Positions 50,770 to 58,322 of a DNA stretch of 64,000 nt are shown here, one piece after another. The stretch is from contig NZ_SDLI01000014.1 in NCBI RefSeq assembly GCF_004123195.1, positions 1-64,000 on the forward strand, read 5' to 3'. Under the pieces are notes generated by a model. It was given only the letters and a program-made list of their open reading frames with translations. It ran no database searches and had not been told where the DNA came from. Numbering within the stretch: position 1 is the stretch's first letter; each line of letters opens with the position of its first letter. Source of the DNA: Ammoniphilus sp. CFH 90114. GTDB taxonomy: Bacteria > Bacillota > Bacilli > Aneurinibacillales > RAOX-1. The position numbers and the translations under genes were made by a program.

Positions 50770-51508
50770 ATGCATACCATACAATTACTTGAGATTGAAT
50801 TTGATTATAACGGACAAAGGCAAGTCATTACCCCTATTATTCTGAAAGATGAGCAAGATACGATTCTTATCGACTGCGGATATCCAAATGTTGAAGCTGA
50901 TCTTGAGGAAGCAGCCAATCGAAAAAACGTCACTCTAGCTTCCATAACAAAATTGATCGTGACTCATCACGATATTGATCATATTGGGTCGCTTGCATCG
51001 CTGAAGAGAATGTACCCGCATATAGAGATTATTGCTCATGAACTGGAAAAGCCATATATCGAAGGAAGGAAAAAGTCGTTGCGGCTTGAGCAAGCGGAGT
51101 CCAGTTTTAATACTTTACCTGATCATGAAAAGCCTTATGCCGAACAATTTATTTCATTTTTGAACACAGTTGAATCCGTATCGGTTGATCGTACAGTTTC
51201 TACGGGTGAGCGTTTGACTTGGTGTGGTGGTATGGAAGTAATCCATACCCCTGGACATATGCCCGGACATATCTCATTGTACCTGCCATCGAGCAAAACA
51301 TTGAATTGCTGGAGATGCTGTTGTACTTGAAGCAGGGAAGCTAAATATTGCGAACCCACAATACACATTGGATATAAAAGAAGCTGTGCGGTCCGTTATG
51401 AGGTTGCTTGATCTAGATATAGAGCAATTGATTTGCTTTCATGGTGGGATCTTTCAAGGTGAAGTAAAAGGAGCTTTGAGAAAACTCATCCAAGAGTATA
51501 CTTCATAG
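50770..51508 (+). pseudogene. MBL-fold metallo-hydrolase with +1 frameshift
   Basis: Metallo-beta-lactamase-fold hydrolase: the metal-binding THHDIDHIG near residue 75 and HTPGHMPGHISLYLP near 170 are intact. Near 51303 one extra A shifts the frame; without it translation continues as IAGDAVVLEAGKLNIANPQYT and LICFHGGIFQGEVKGALRKL to TAG 51506, the proper end. All metal ligands are otherwise present, so the mutation is recent or a sequencing error. ATG 50770 follows GGAGGGAAACT. Confidence 0.8.
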
Positions 51509-51526
51509 AATATAAGGGGGAGCAGT

Positions 51527-51979
51527 ATGGACATTAGAAAGTTAAAAATAGAGGAACAACCTCCAACGGAGTTGTTGTTATTAGCTGACCCCTCTCCAAA
51601 AATCGTTGAAGAGTATGTAAAAAGAGGAGAGTGTTTTGTAGCTGAAAGGGATAGGCAAATAATCGGAGTTTATGTACTCCTTCCTACAAGACCTGAAACT
51701 GTGGAATTAGTGAATGTTTCAGTGGCAGAACAGCACCAGAACAGAGGTATAGGGAAGCAATTAGTAATGGATGCAATTAGAACAGCCAGAATAAAAGGGT
51801 ATAAAACAATTGAACTTGGCACTGGAAATTCAAGCGTCGGGCAATTAGCTCTTTATCAAAAATGTGGATTCAGAATTATTGGTGTTGATATTGATTTTTT
51901 TATACGGCATTACGAAGAAGAGATCTATGAGAACGGTATACAATGCAGAGATATGATACGATTATCTCAAAATTTATAA
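51527..51979 (+). CDS. GNAT acetyltransferase
   Basis: 150 residues. LVNVSVAEQHQNRGIGKQLV (acetyl-CoA loop, about residues 63-82) and GNSSVGQLALYQKCGFRIIGVDIDFF are characteristic of a common Bacillus GNAT type. ATG 51527 follows AGGGGGAGCAGT. It begins 18 nt after the broken MBL gene and may share its transcript. Confidence 0.85.
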   Translation: MDIRKLKIEEQPPTELLLLADPSPKIVEEYVKRGECFVAERDRQIIGVYVLLPTRPETVELVNVSVAEQHQNRGIGKQLVMDAIRTARIKGYKTIELGTGNSSVGQLALYQKCGFRIIGVDIDFFIRHYEEEIYENGIQCRDMIRLSQNL

Positions 51980-52052
51980 GCGCAAATTAATATTCCAAAG
52001 TCATCCGTATCGGATGGCTATTTTATTGTGTCTGCTGTAAATAAAAAAGGTA

Positions 52053-52119
52053 TTTTCACTGTGACAATTTTGTTAATTATACACAGCAATGAAAAGGGGG
52101 ACAACATTTATGTTAAAAT
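52053..52119 (+). promoter_or_regulatory. Promoter region of the peptide-PCYCGC operon
   Basis: TTTTCACTGTGACAA at 52053-52067 (identical to the bdbDC upstream element) and TTATGTTAAAAT at 52108-52119, with TGAAAAGGGGGACA before it as in copy 1 of the peptide locus. Shared promoter type for disulfide/redox genes. Confidence 0.55.
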
Positions 52120-52226
52120 GCTATAGGAGAACATTGCTATCATTCATTAAAAAGGCACCCTCTTTTTTGGAATAGCGATAAGCATGGTTGGATGTTGGGA
52201 ATCCATTAGAGTGTGGGGATAAAGAA

Positions 52227-52340
52227 ATGAACTTGTTATATATTACGCTTACGGGAGCTGCGATTGGTTTAATTGCTTCAACAATTGGATTCAGGATGAT
52301 GATGAAGGATGCTATTAAGAAAATGAATGACAGGAAGTGA
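52227..52340 (+). CDS. 37-aa membrane peptide, copy 2
   Basis: MNLLYITLTGAAIGLIASTI followed by GFRMMMKDAIKKMNDRK. One hydrophobic segment and a basic C-terminus; nearly identical to copy 1 at 37001-37114. Its stop (52338-52340) overlaps or abuts the PCYCGC gene start, so the two are co-translated. ATG 52227 follows TGTGGGGATAAAG. Role unknown; its position suggests a membrane helper for the lipoprotein. Confidence 0.7.
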   Translation: MNLLYITLTGAAIGLIASTIGFRMMMKDAIKKMNDRK

Positions 52341-52345
52341 TCAGG

Positions 52346-52822
52346 TTGAAGGAAGCATTGGTTTCATCCATTGTACTTTTATTGTTGATAACCGGTTGTA
52401 GTCAAACGAATGAGGAAACACACCCAGAAGGACACCAACAAGCTATGGCTCCGGTTATGAAATATGAACTCGGTAGTAACAATTGGTCCGCACTTGAAGC
52501 TTATGCTCCAAAGGATAACGTGAAAGAAGCATATCAATTCGCTGTTGACCATCCGGAAGTTCTGAACTATATGCCTTGTTATTGCGGTTGCTATGAGGAA
52601 GATGGGCATACCAGTAATACTCATTGCTTTGTCGATAGAGTAGAAGATAATGTTGCTGTTTTGGATAACATGGGTCTTGGCTGAGGGGTTTGCGTAGATA
52701 TCGCCCGTGAGGCGAAACAAGAGTATGAAAAAGGAACAGATTTAAAAACGATTCGAGAAATGATAGATAAAAAGTATGGAGGAAATGGAGCGGAATCGAC
52801 TCCAACTCCGATGCCAAGTTAG
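52346..52822 (+). CDS. PCYCGC-motif lipoprotein, candidate selenoprotein (UxxC)
   Basis: Reading through TGA 52682-52684 gives 158 residues ending at TAG 52820. The lipoprotein signal ends LITGC (C18). The PCYCGC motif is at 77-82, then GHTSNTHCFV (C94). At 113-116 the frame reads U-G-V-C in MGLGUGVCVDIAREAKQEY; in family members this position is cysteine (GLGCGVCVD-like). Sequence beyond UGA is family-typical. TTG 52346 is coupled to the upstream peptide; the frame also opens at GTG 52337. A SECIS-like hairpin follows the UGA. Function unknown; the cysteines and the adjacent copper-binding remnant suggest metal or thiol redox at the cell surface. The alternative is a TGC/TGT-to-TGA nonsense mutation. 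Confidence 0.72.
52701..52715 (+). promoter_or_regulatory. Putative bacterial SECIS hairpin
   Basis: A perfect 5-bp stem (TCGCC / GGCGA) closes the loop CGTGA, whose second base is G. The loop begins 21 nt after the UGA, nearly the same as the 22 nt in the AhpD-like gene. The stem is short but G/C-rich. Confidence 0.5.
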
Positions 52823-52845
52823 GGGAACCAATTTGGTTAATATCG

Positions 52846-53052
52846 ATGCTGAAAATGTTTAATGATTGCGCAGAAGTCTGTTTTCAAGCAGTGGCTCTCA
52901 TGGCACGTAACAGTCAATTTGCGAAGCAGCACTGTGAGCTTTGTGCTGCCATTTGTGAAGTGTGTGCTACTGACTGCGAGAGATTCAAAGACGCTCATTG
53001 TCAAGAGTGTGCTGAGGCTTGCCGTCAAATGGCGGGTAAAGTTACTGCATAA
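52846..53052 (+). CDS. Four-helix-bundle copper-binding protein, N-terminally truncated
   Basis: 68 residues corresponding to the C-terminal half of the ~110-residue DUF326/Csp-type copper storage proteins: NDCAEVCFQAVALMARNSQF, then CELCAAICEVCATDCERF and HCQECAEACRQMAGK. Nine cysteines line the helices. The normal N-terminal helices are missing, and there is no clear ribosome binding site before ATG 52846, so it may be a decayed fragment. It lies 23 nt after the PCYCGC gene. A terminator follows. Confidence 0.65.
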   Translation: MLKMFNDCAEVCFQAVALMARNSQFAKQHCELCAAICEVCATDCERFKDAHCQECAEACRQMAGKVTA

Positions 53053-53077
53053 TATTTTCACCTCTGTAGATTAATGA

Positions 53078-53109
53078 ACGGTTGCTTGCTATGGCAACCG
53101 TTTTTTTTT
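53078..53109 (+). terminator. Terminator of the ACGGTTGC hairpin family
   Basis: ACGGTTGC / GCAACCGT, 8-bp stem, 8-nt loop, nine T residues. Same stem as at 23572 and 37446. Confidence 0.9.
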
Positions 53110-53419
53110 CGTTACTTAACGATAGGGAGGGTTACTTCAATTTTTTTCTGAAACATCCTTGGCATAAAATACTTCAAAATTCTTGACGTATCGCCAGCCA
53201 TGTACGCACCGGGATTTATGCTAGGAGTTAGCAGCTATCTTGATCGACTTACTCTTAGTGTTAGTTACTATAGGAGTAGTTAGATTCTTGTTTTGAACGG
53301 GATTCATTTAGGCCATATCCATATCTATGACAGGTGAGACCAACATGGCATTGGCTTATAGAAAAGTTTGGTACTCTATCAGCAAAAACGGGAGAATTCA
53401 TAGATGAGGTGAAATAAAC
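53110..53419. other. Non-coding gap
   Basis: 310 bp without a gene. Nothing recognisable beyond the ribosome binding site GATGAGGTG before 53420. Confidence 0.35.
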
Positions 53420-53911
53420 ATGACTTATGCTTTAGAAACCGAGAGAGTTAAGCTTAAAATCTTAACGCTTGAAGACGCAAATGATGTATTCCAACATTTC
53501 TCTGAAGAGGCTGTTACCGCATTTATGGACATTGAGGCATGTAAGACGATACAAGAAGCTGAAGAAATCATTCAATATCACATTGATGACGCTGGGTGTC
53601 GTTGGGGTTTGTATAGTAAGGCTACTAATGAATTTATGGGCACGTGTGGATATCATTACCTAAGAAAAACGAATGAGGCTTTAATTGCGGAGGTCGGATT
53701 TGATTTGTCTAAAAGGTATTGGAGCAAAGGAATCATGTATGAAGTCATGAAAGCAGTTCTAGAATTTGGTTTTAAAGAACTATCGCTAGATATCATTGAC
53801 GGGACGGTCGAGCCTGAAAATAACAGGTCCATTCAATTATTGGAGAAGCTGGGGTTTACAAGAGAATCAGAACTGAGAGATAACTTAATTTATTTCTATC
53901 TAACTAAATAA
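53420..53911 (+). CDS. GNAT acetyltransferase, RimJ/RimL type
   Basis: 163 residues. LETERVKLKILTLEDANDVFQHFSEEAV is the opening block, GFDLSKRYWSKGIMYEVMKAVLEF the acetyl-CoA loop and VEPENNRSIQLLEKLGFTRES the closing signature. Ribosomal-protein-type acetyltransferase; substrate unknown. ATG 53420 follows GAGGTGAAATAA. Confidence 0.87.
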   Translation: MTYALETERVKLKILTLEDANDVFQHFSEEAVTAFMDIEACKTIQEAEEIIQYHIDDAGCRWGLYSKATNEFMGTCGYHYLRKTNEALIAEVGFDLSKRYWSKGIMYEVMKAVLEFGFKELSLDIIDGTVEPENNRSIQLLEKLGFTRESELRDNLIYFYLTK

Positions 53912-53916
53912 GGGAG

Positions 53917-54165
53917 TTGATCAGAAGAATATTCTTAAACGAGATTGTATTTAAAATAAAGGAGTTTCTAAATAAACTAAAGAATTATGGTGCGTTAAAT
54001 AGAGAACCAAGGTGTATTTGGCAATTAAGGAATGCACTTTTTGGCAGTATGTTTATCCATTTGTTTAGTATGTTTATGAAAGTTAAAAGAGATATTTCAT
54101 TCGACAACATGAATTATTATACAATTACATTTGGTATTCAGTTATTTAACTATTGGGCAGATTAG
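53917..54165 (+). CDS. Uncertain small protein
   Basis: 82 codons from TTG 53917, 5 nt after the GNAT gene. Basic and hydrophobic, no recognised family. Spacing from the GGGAG is short. May be a decayed fragment. Confidence 0.3.
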   Translation: MIRRIFLNEIVFKIKEFLNKLKNYGALNREPRCIWQLRNALFGSMFIHLFSMFMKVKRDISFDNMNYYTITFGIQLFNYWAD

Positions 54166-54254
54166 TTAAATAAATTGAAATATTGTTATTAGTTGTCATA
54201 AATAAGCGTAAAATAAGTAAACGTAGTAAAAACCAAAGATAGGAGAATATTATT

Positions 54255-54965
54255 TTGTTAGGCATAATAGTTGAGTTGATACTATCTTGGATACTGCTTT
54301 ATTTCTTTACTAAGAAGAACTTACTGGCACTAGGCTTAACTCCTTTCAGAAGTAGATTAAACCAATTTGTTATTGGATTTATTTTTACAGGAGTGATGTG
54401 CAGTTTAATACAGATTCTTGATTCAACCCTCACTAATATACACTGGAAACTAAACCCTACTTTTTCCTTCGCTGGATTCTTTAACTCAATATGGTGGAAT
54501 GTTAAATCTGTAGTTTTTGAGGAATTAATTTTTAGAGGAGCAATTCTGTATATTGCTATTCGAAAACTGGGAGCAAATATAGGTATTTTGCTTTCTGCGA
54601 TTTCTTTTGGAATATATCATTGGTTTTCCTTTGGTGTATTAGGAAATGTAGTGTCAATGTCCATTGTTTTTATTATGACATCCATTACTGGATTCGTTTG
54701 GGCATATGCTTTCTTAAAATCGGAATCAATGGCATTACCTATTGGCTTTCATTTAGGATGGAATTTTACCTATAACTCCATTTTTTCAAAAGGTCCATTA
54801 GGGGAACAAATATTACTTCCTATGAAAGGAACGGACAGTATATCTTTAATTAGTGAAGTCAATTTTCTAATAAATTTTCTGTTGCCCAATATAGCTGTGC
54901 CATTACTTACATTTATGTTTATAAGGTTCTATATCTCCAAATTTTCAAAAGAGAAATTAAACTAA
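54255..54965 (+). CDS. CPBP-family intramembrane glutamic protease
   Basis: 236 residues, about seven membrane segments. The Abi/CPBP motif 1 is VFEELIFRGAILY (E-E near residue 91), motif 2 is SFGIYHW and motif 3 the GFHLGWNFTYN histidine/asparagine. The family includes CAAX-prenyl protease-like and bacteriocin-immunity proteins. TTG 54255 follows GATAGGAG. Monocistronic. Confidence 0.85.
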   Translation: MLGIIVELILSWILLYFFTKKNLLALGLTPFRSRLNQFVIGFIFTGVMCSLIQILDSTLTNIHWKLNPTFSFAGFFNSIWWNVKSVVFEELIFRGAILYIAIRKLGANIGILLSAISFGIYHWFSFGVLGNVVSMSIVFIMTSITGFVWAYAFLKSESMALPIGFHLGWNFTYNSIFSKGPLGEQILLPMKGTDSISLISEVNFLINFLLPNIAVPLLTFMFIRFYISKFSKEKLN

Positions 54966-54990
54966 CGGGAGTCTATAGTTAAATATAACT

Positions 54991-55023
54991 AAAGGGCTGT
55001 AATCACATTACAGCCCTTTTTTA
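54991..55023 (+). terminator. Rho-independent terminator
   Basis: A 13-bp perfect stem (AAAGGGCTGTAAT / ATTACAGCCCTTT), 3-nt loop and T-run. Confidence 0.92.
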
Positions 55024-55091
55024 TGCAAATTTTATTCATTGATGATACCTGCTCATACAGAAAAATATACTGCCGATTCATGCATGGTTAA

Positions 55092-55205
55092 ATTGCCAAA
55101 TACAAACCAAGGTATGAAGAAGAAAAATTACATATTGAAGAGGAAATAATTTATTCAAAGAGTATTGAATCATTGGAACAAATATTGAAAGGTTATTTCA
55201 ATTAA
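55092..55205 (+). pseudogene. Unidentified C-terminal remnant
   Basis: Open stretch IAKYKPRYEEEKLHIEEEII then YSKSIESLEQILKGYFN and stop, with no start codon upstream. An acidic helical gene tail, followed by a good terminator. Family not recognised. Confidence 0.4.
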
Positions 55206-55231
55206 ATTGAGTTTATAGCTTAACAAGAAAT

Positions 55232-55262
55232 AATGGTTGCGAATAAGTCGCAACCATTTTAT
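55232..55262 (+). terminator. Rho-independent terminator
   Basis: AATGGTTGCGA / TCGCAACCATT (11 bp), then TTATA. The GGTTGC/GCAACC core resembles the ACGGTTGC hairpins. Confidence 0.8.
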
Positions 55263-55311
55263 ATACGCATTTAAAGGTATCGTAAATTAAGAATCATCTC
55301 TGCTTGATTCG

Positions 55312-56286
55312 TCATTGAGGTGGTTGTTCTAACCATCTTCGCTTCACCATAATATCGAATCCCTCTTTTCCATACACCAAGATTTCACCAATTAACCTGC
55401 TGAATATGGTAGATAAATCCGTTCTCATGGACATCGACAATCCGTGACCAATCAATGTAATATCCAATGAATTTAGTGTGTGAAACAAAAAGACAATGAG
55501 TTTATCTGAGAAGGGGGACACTTTAGAATCCGTTACTTGCATAGTAACAGGAACGGTACCTAAATGACCTTCATCTATTAATATTTTATTTAATATCTGT
55601 ATTTGTTTTTCGCATATCCGTTTACCGTTTAGTAAGTATCTTTTTATTTCCTCATCTTTAACAACTTGAGTAAATCCCATACAGATTAGGAGTCCAAAAT
55701 AATTTCTCTCAATGTTTAGGAAGATCTCTGTAAGCTCTAATGCGCTAAGAGATCGCTTTTTACTTAAATATCCCGAAAATATGGATTCTTCTTGTATATA
55801 TTCAACATGCTTAGGGTAATTAAGCATGGGTGGTCGATCATATATCCCTTTTGATAACATGAGTGTTGTAGATTCATTATACATAGTAGTGGACTCGTTT
55901 AAACAGCTTGTAAAAAATGTTCGAACATCTTTTCAAGCTACACTAGAAGTAATAAAAGAATAGCTTATCATCCCCATTCGACTCATCCCATAAACAAAAC
56001 TTAATCCAAATTCTTCATGAAAAAGCTAAAGCGGTGGTACAGATAAATCAATGTCATGATCTGAAAAACCATGAGGAACAGGAATATCTTCTTCAATAAA
56101 GAGTTCTTCAATTTGGTGTATATGTGATTGGGAAATATCTAATGCATCACGGATAAGATTTTTAACTTCGTTATCTTGAGTTTGGTGAAGAAAATATGTT
56201 AGAAAGCAAACAGACATTTTCTCTTGTTGATACGTACTCCATAATCCACCTATTTCGGAACTAGATAATCGAGTATTGTGATCCAT
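55312..56286 (-). pseudogene. DUF3231 family gene with two in-frame stops
   Basis: About 324 codons in one frame, similar throughout to the intact DUF3231 protein at 43712-44716: SSSEIGGLWSTYQQEKMSVC at the start and DSKVSPFSDKLIVFLFHTLN near the end. A TAG follows SVPPL (56026-56028) and a TGA lies further on, between FITSSVA and KDVRTFF. The TGA aligns with a histidine of the intact copy, not a cysteine, so this is decay. ATG 56286 follows GGAAGTTATA. Confidence 0.8.
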
Positions 56287-56406
56287 TATAACTTCCCTTT
56301 CCTTGCTAGAATAATAATATTATCTGTAAAAATGAATAAATTAATGCAAAATTAGTGTTTATTGTACTACCTGGTTGACGGGGATTGTTAGCGGGAGTAA
56401 AAGAAC

Positions 56407-56449
56407 AAAAGACAGCTCTTCTGGTCTTAGAGCAGAAGAGCTGTCTTTT
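56407..56449. terminator. Strong bidirectional terminator
   Basis: A 17-bp perfect stem (AAAAGACAGCTCTTCTG / CAGAAGAGCTGTCTTTT) with a 9-nt loop, at the end of the MEDS gene on the minus strand (followed there by GTTCTTTT). Confidence 0.9.
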
Positions 56450-56491
56450 CCTATCTATCGTCTTGTCCTATAATACAAATTCTGTAACATT

Positions 56492-57067
56492 CTATATATT
56501 TTTATATAGGGGAGATCTCACAAACTCTGTATCAGTCATTAGATATTTGTGACTACGCATCATATTGGTTTGGAGAGATGCACAGAGATCGGAGGAGTTG
56601 TAGGCACATACCGACATGAGTCCGAAATCATTTACGCAACAGTCTGCTAAGTCTTCATATTCCTTGAGTATTCGTATAATGTCATCTTGTTCATTCCATT
56701 CCACATGCGCCCATGTTCGAATAGAATCTTTCTCATTCAGAAAAGAATGAATCATCTCACCAAAGTGTTCGATAATCTTATGAGTATGGAAGACACCATA
56801 TTGACGATAAAATAAATAATTATTTAGATAGTGAATACGTTTTTTTTGTTCAGATGAAAATAGTGAATCTATTCTTTGAGCTGCTTCTTTATATATATCA
56901 GAGTTTTCTATTATTAAGAGGTGGTGATCTCGTTCCATTCCTCCTTTTACATAAGCTATTAGATTATCAAGATAGAGATTCCTATCTTCGAAAAGGTAGA
57001 AGATGTGGGCTGCATTCGATAGTTTCAGATAATCAGTTAATTGCACCATGTTTTTAATAATTACCAC
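56492..57067 (-). CDS. MEDS-domain sensor protein
   Basis: 191 residues of the MEDS (mercapto DcmR sensory) type: AAHIFYLFEDRNLYLDNLIAYVKGGMERDHHLLIIENSD (residues 18-56 in pieces) and the closing KYLMTDTEFVRSPLY. MEDS domains are small-molecule sensors often next to sporulation or anti-sigma regulators. Start ATG 57067. It lies 33 nt downstream of an HTH-MEDS gene with the same closing motif; the two form an operon. Confidence 0.75.
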   Translation of the reverse strand: MVIIKNMVQLTDYLKLSNAAHIFYLFEDRNLYLDNLIAYVKGGMERDHHLLIIENSDIYKEAAQRIDSLFSSEQKKRIHYLNNYLFYRQYGVFHTHKIIEHFGEMIHSFLNEKDSIRTWAHVEWNEQDDIIRILKEYEDLADCCVNDFGLMSVCAYNSSDLCASLQTNMMRSHKYLMTDTEFVRSPLYKNI

Positions 57068-57100
57068 ACTTCCTAAAGAGTCTATGAAACTATATTTAAT

Positions 57101-57895
57101 CTAATCCATATTTTCCTGAACAAAAAGGGAAGGGAGGATGATTGACTTATTATTAGAATACAAGGGTGAGTAGACAATTTCATGGTCAGTCATGAGATAG
57201 GGGTAATTTCTCATTAATTTTATATGATCTCTAGCCGTGATTGTTCCCGCATTAGCTGAAGTTACAGACAAAATTTTATTGCTTTCAAAATTCAATTTTT
57301 TTGAAAGGTTCAACAGTTCAGCTAAGTTAGCTAGTAGTGCCGTATTTCCTTGAATCCATATTCTTATTGATTTTTCCACTATATTAGATTCTAAACTAAG
57401 GATATGTTGCAGTATTTCTATAGGAGTTTGAAAATTAAAATCATTCTTATTCAACAGGTGGATTAGTTTTTGTTCATTCACATTTTTTAGTATATTATCT
57501 AGCTCTCTTTGTATCTGATGAAGACACTCATGATCATCAATAAGTATCGAATGACTCCCTACCTCAGACCCCATTAATAAGAAGGTTACAGCATAATTTA
57601 GGTAATTTTCAAAACGATCATATAAGTACAACACCTGTCCTCTTTCCATTCTGTTAAAGTAGGAAGGAGTATCCTTTGGATTGTTTGTTTCTTCATTAAC
57701 AAAATCCTGAAAGAAAAGGGAAGGATCGAAATTCAAGGATTTAGCAATGTTAATTGCAACATGAAAACTTGGATTTCGGGTTCCGGTTTCAATTTGAGTG
57801 TAAAATCCCCGATCAATGTAGGCACTAGCTGCAACCTGTTCTTGTGTTAACTGTTTTGACTTACGAAGTTCAATTAACCATGTTCTTTTCAGCAT
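57101..57895 (-). CDS. XRE HTH regulator fused to a MEDS-like domain
   Basis: 264 residues. N-terminal XRE HTH: LIELRKSKQLTQEQVAASAYIDRGFYTQIETGTRNPS (residues 7-43 in pieces). From about residue 80 a MEDS-like sensor domain ends in YPYLMTDHEIVYSPLY, matching the downstream MEDS protein. A one-component regulator that may act with the stand-alone sensor. ATG 57895. It is divergent from the receiver-kinase fusion at 58323. Confidence 0.78.
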   Translation of the reverse strand: MLKRTWLIELRKSKQLTQEQVAASAYIDRGFYTQIETGTRNPSFHVAINIAKSLNFDPSLFFQDFVNEETNNPKDTPSYFNRMERGQVLYLYDRFENYLNYAVTFLLMGSEVGSHSILIDDHECLHQIQRELDNILKNVNEQKLIHLLNKNDFNFQTPIEILQHILSLESNIVEKSIRIWIQGNTALLANLAELLNLSKKLNFESNKILSVTSANAGTITARDHIKLMRNYPYLMTDHEIVYSPLYSNNKSIILPSLFVQENMD

Positions 57896-58322
57896 ATCCT
57901 TTTATAACTCTCCTTACTTCGCAAAATCAAATGCAAAACTTAGCGAGTATTGTGATAGATGGGGTTATAAGATAATTTAAACATAAGATATTTCACCTAC
58001 ACTACAATAAAAATCTTGAAGTAATGGAGTTTTTAAACAAATTTCTTGTTCCTCTCTTAGACTATTTCGTTTTTTAACATGATAATGAAATCTTCATATA
58101 ATTTCAAATCGATGGCTTGTTTGTAAGCAACTACCTTTGTGTCAATCTTACAGTAAATGGAATTATTTCTAATAAAAATAGATGTTAAAAATGTATTTAC
58201 ATAGGTGACTAAAAATCCCTTGTTGCAAACAGCCACATTGACGAATAAAGTAAAAAATTGCAATATATCTTAAGTTTTTATTAAGATAGTTAAAATAGTC
58301 TTATTAGAAGGAGGTAGATGAA
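57896..58322. other. Divergent regulatory region
   Basis: 427 bp between the HTH-MEDS gene and the kinase. A 68-codon minus-strand frame at 58057-58263 lacks a good start and was not called. TAAGTTTTTATTAAGATAG near 58269-58287 suggests a promoter for the kinase gene, whose binding site is GAAGGAGGTAGATG. Confidence 0.4.

Noticed and set aside
55312-56286. TGA in the DUF3231 gene as a third selenocysteine codon
   Set aside because: It aligns with a histidine of the intact paralogue, a TAG lies in the same gene, and no redox motif is present.
58057-58263. 68-codon minus-strand frame between HTH-MEDS and kinase genes
   Set aside because: No RBS and no recognised domain; likely chance in AT-rich DNA.
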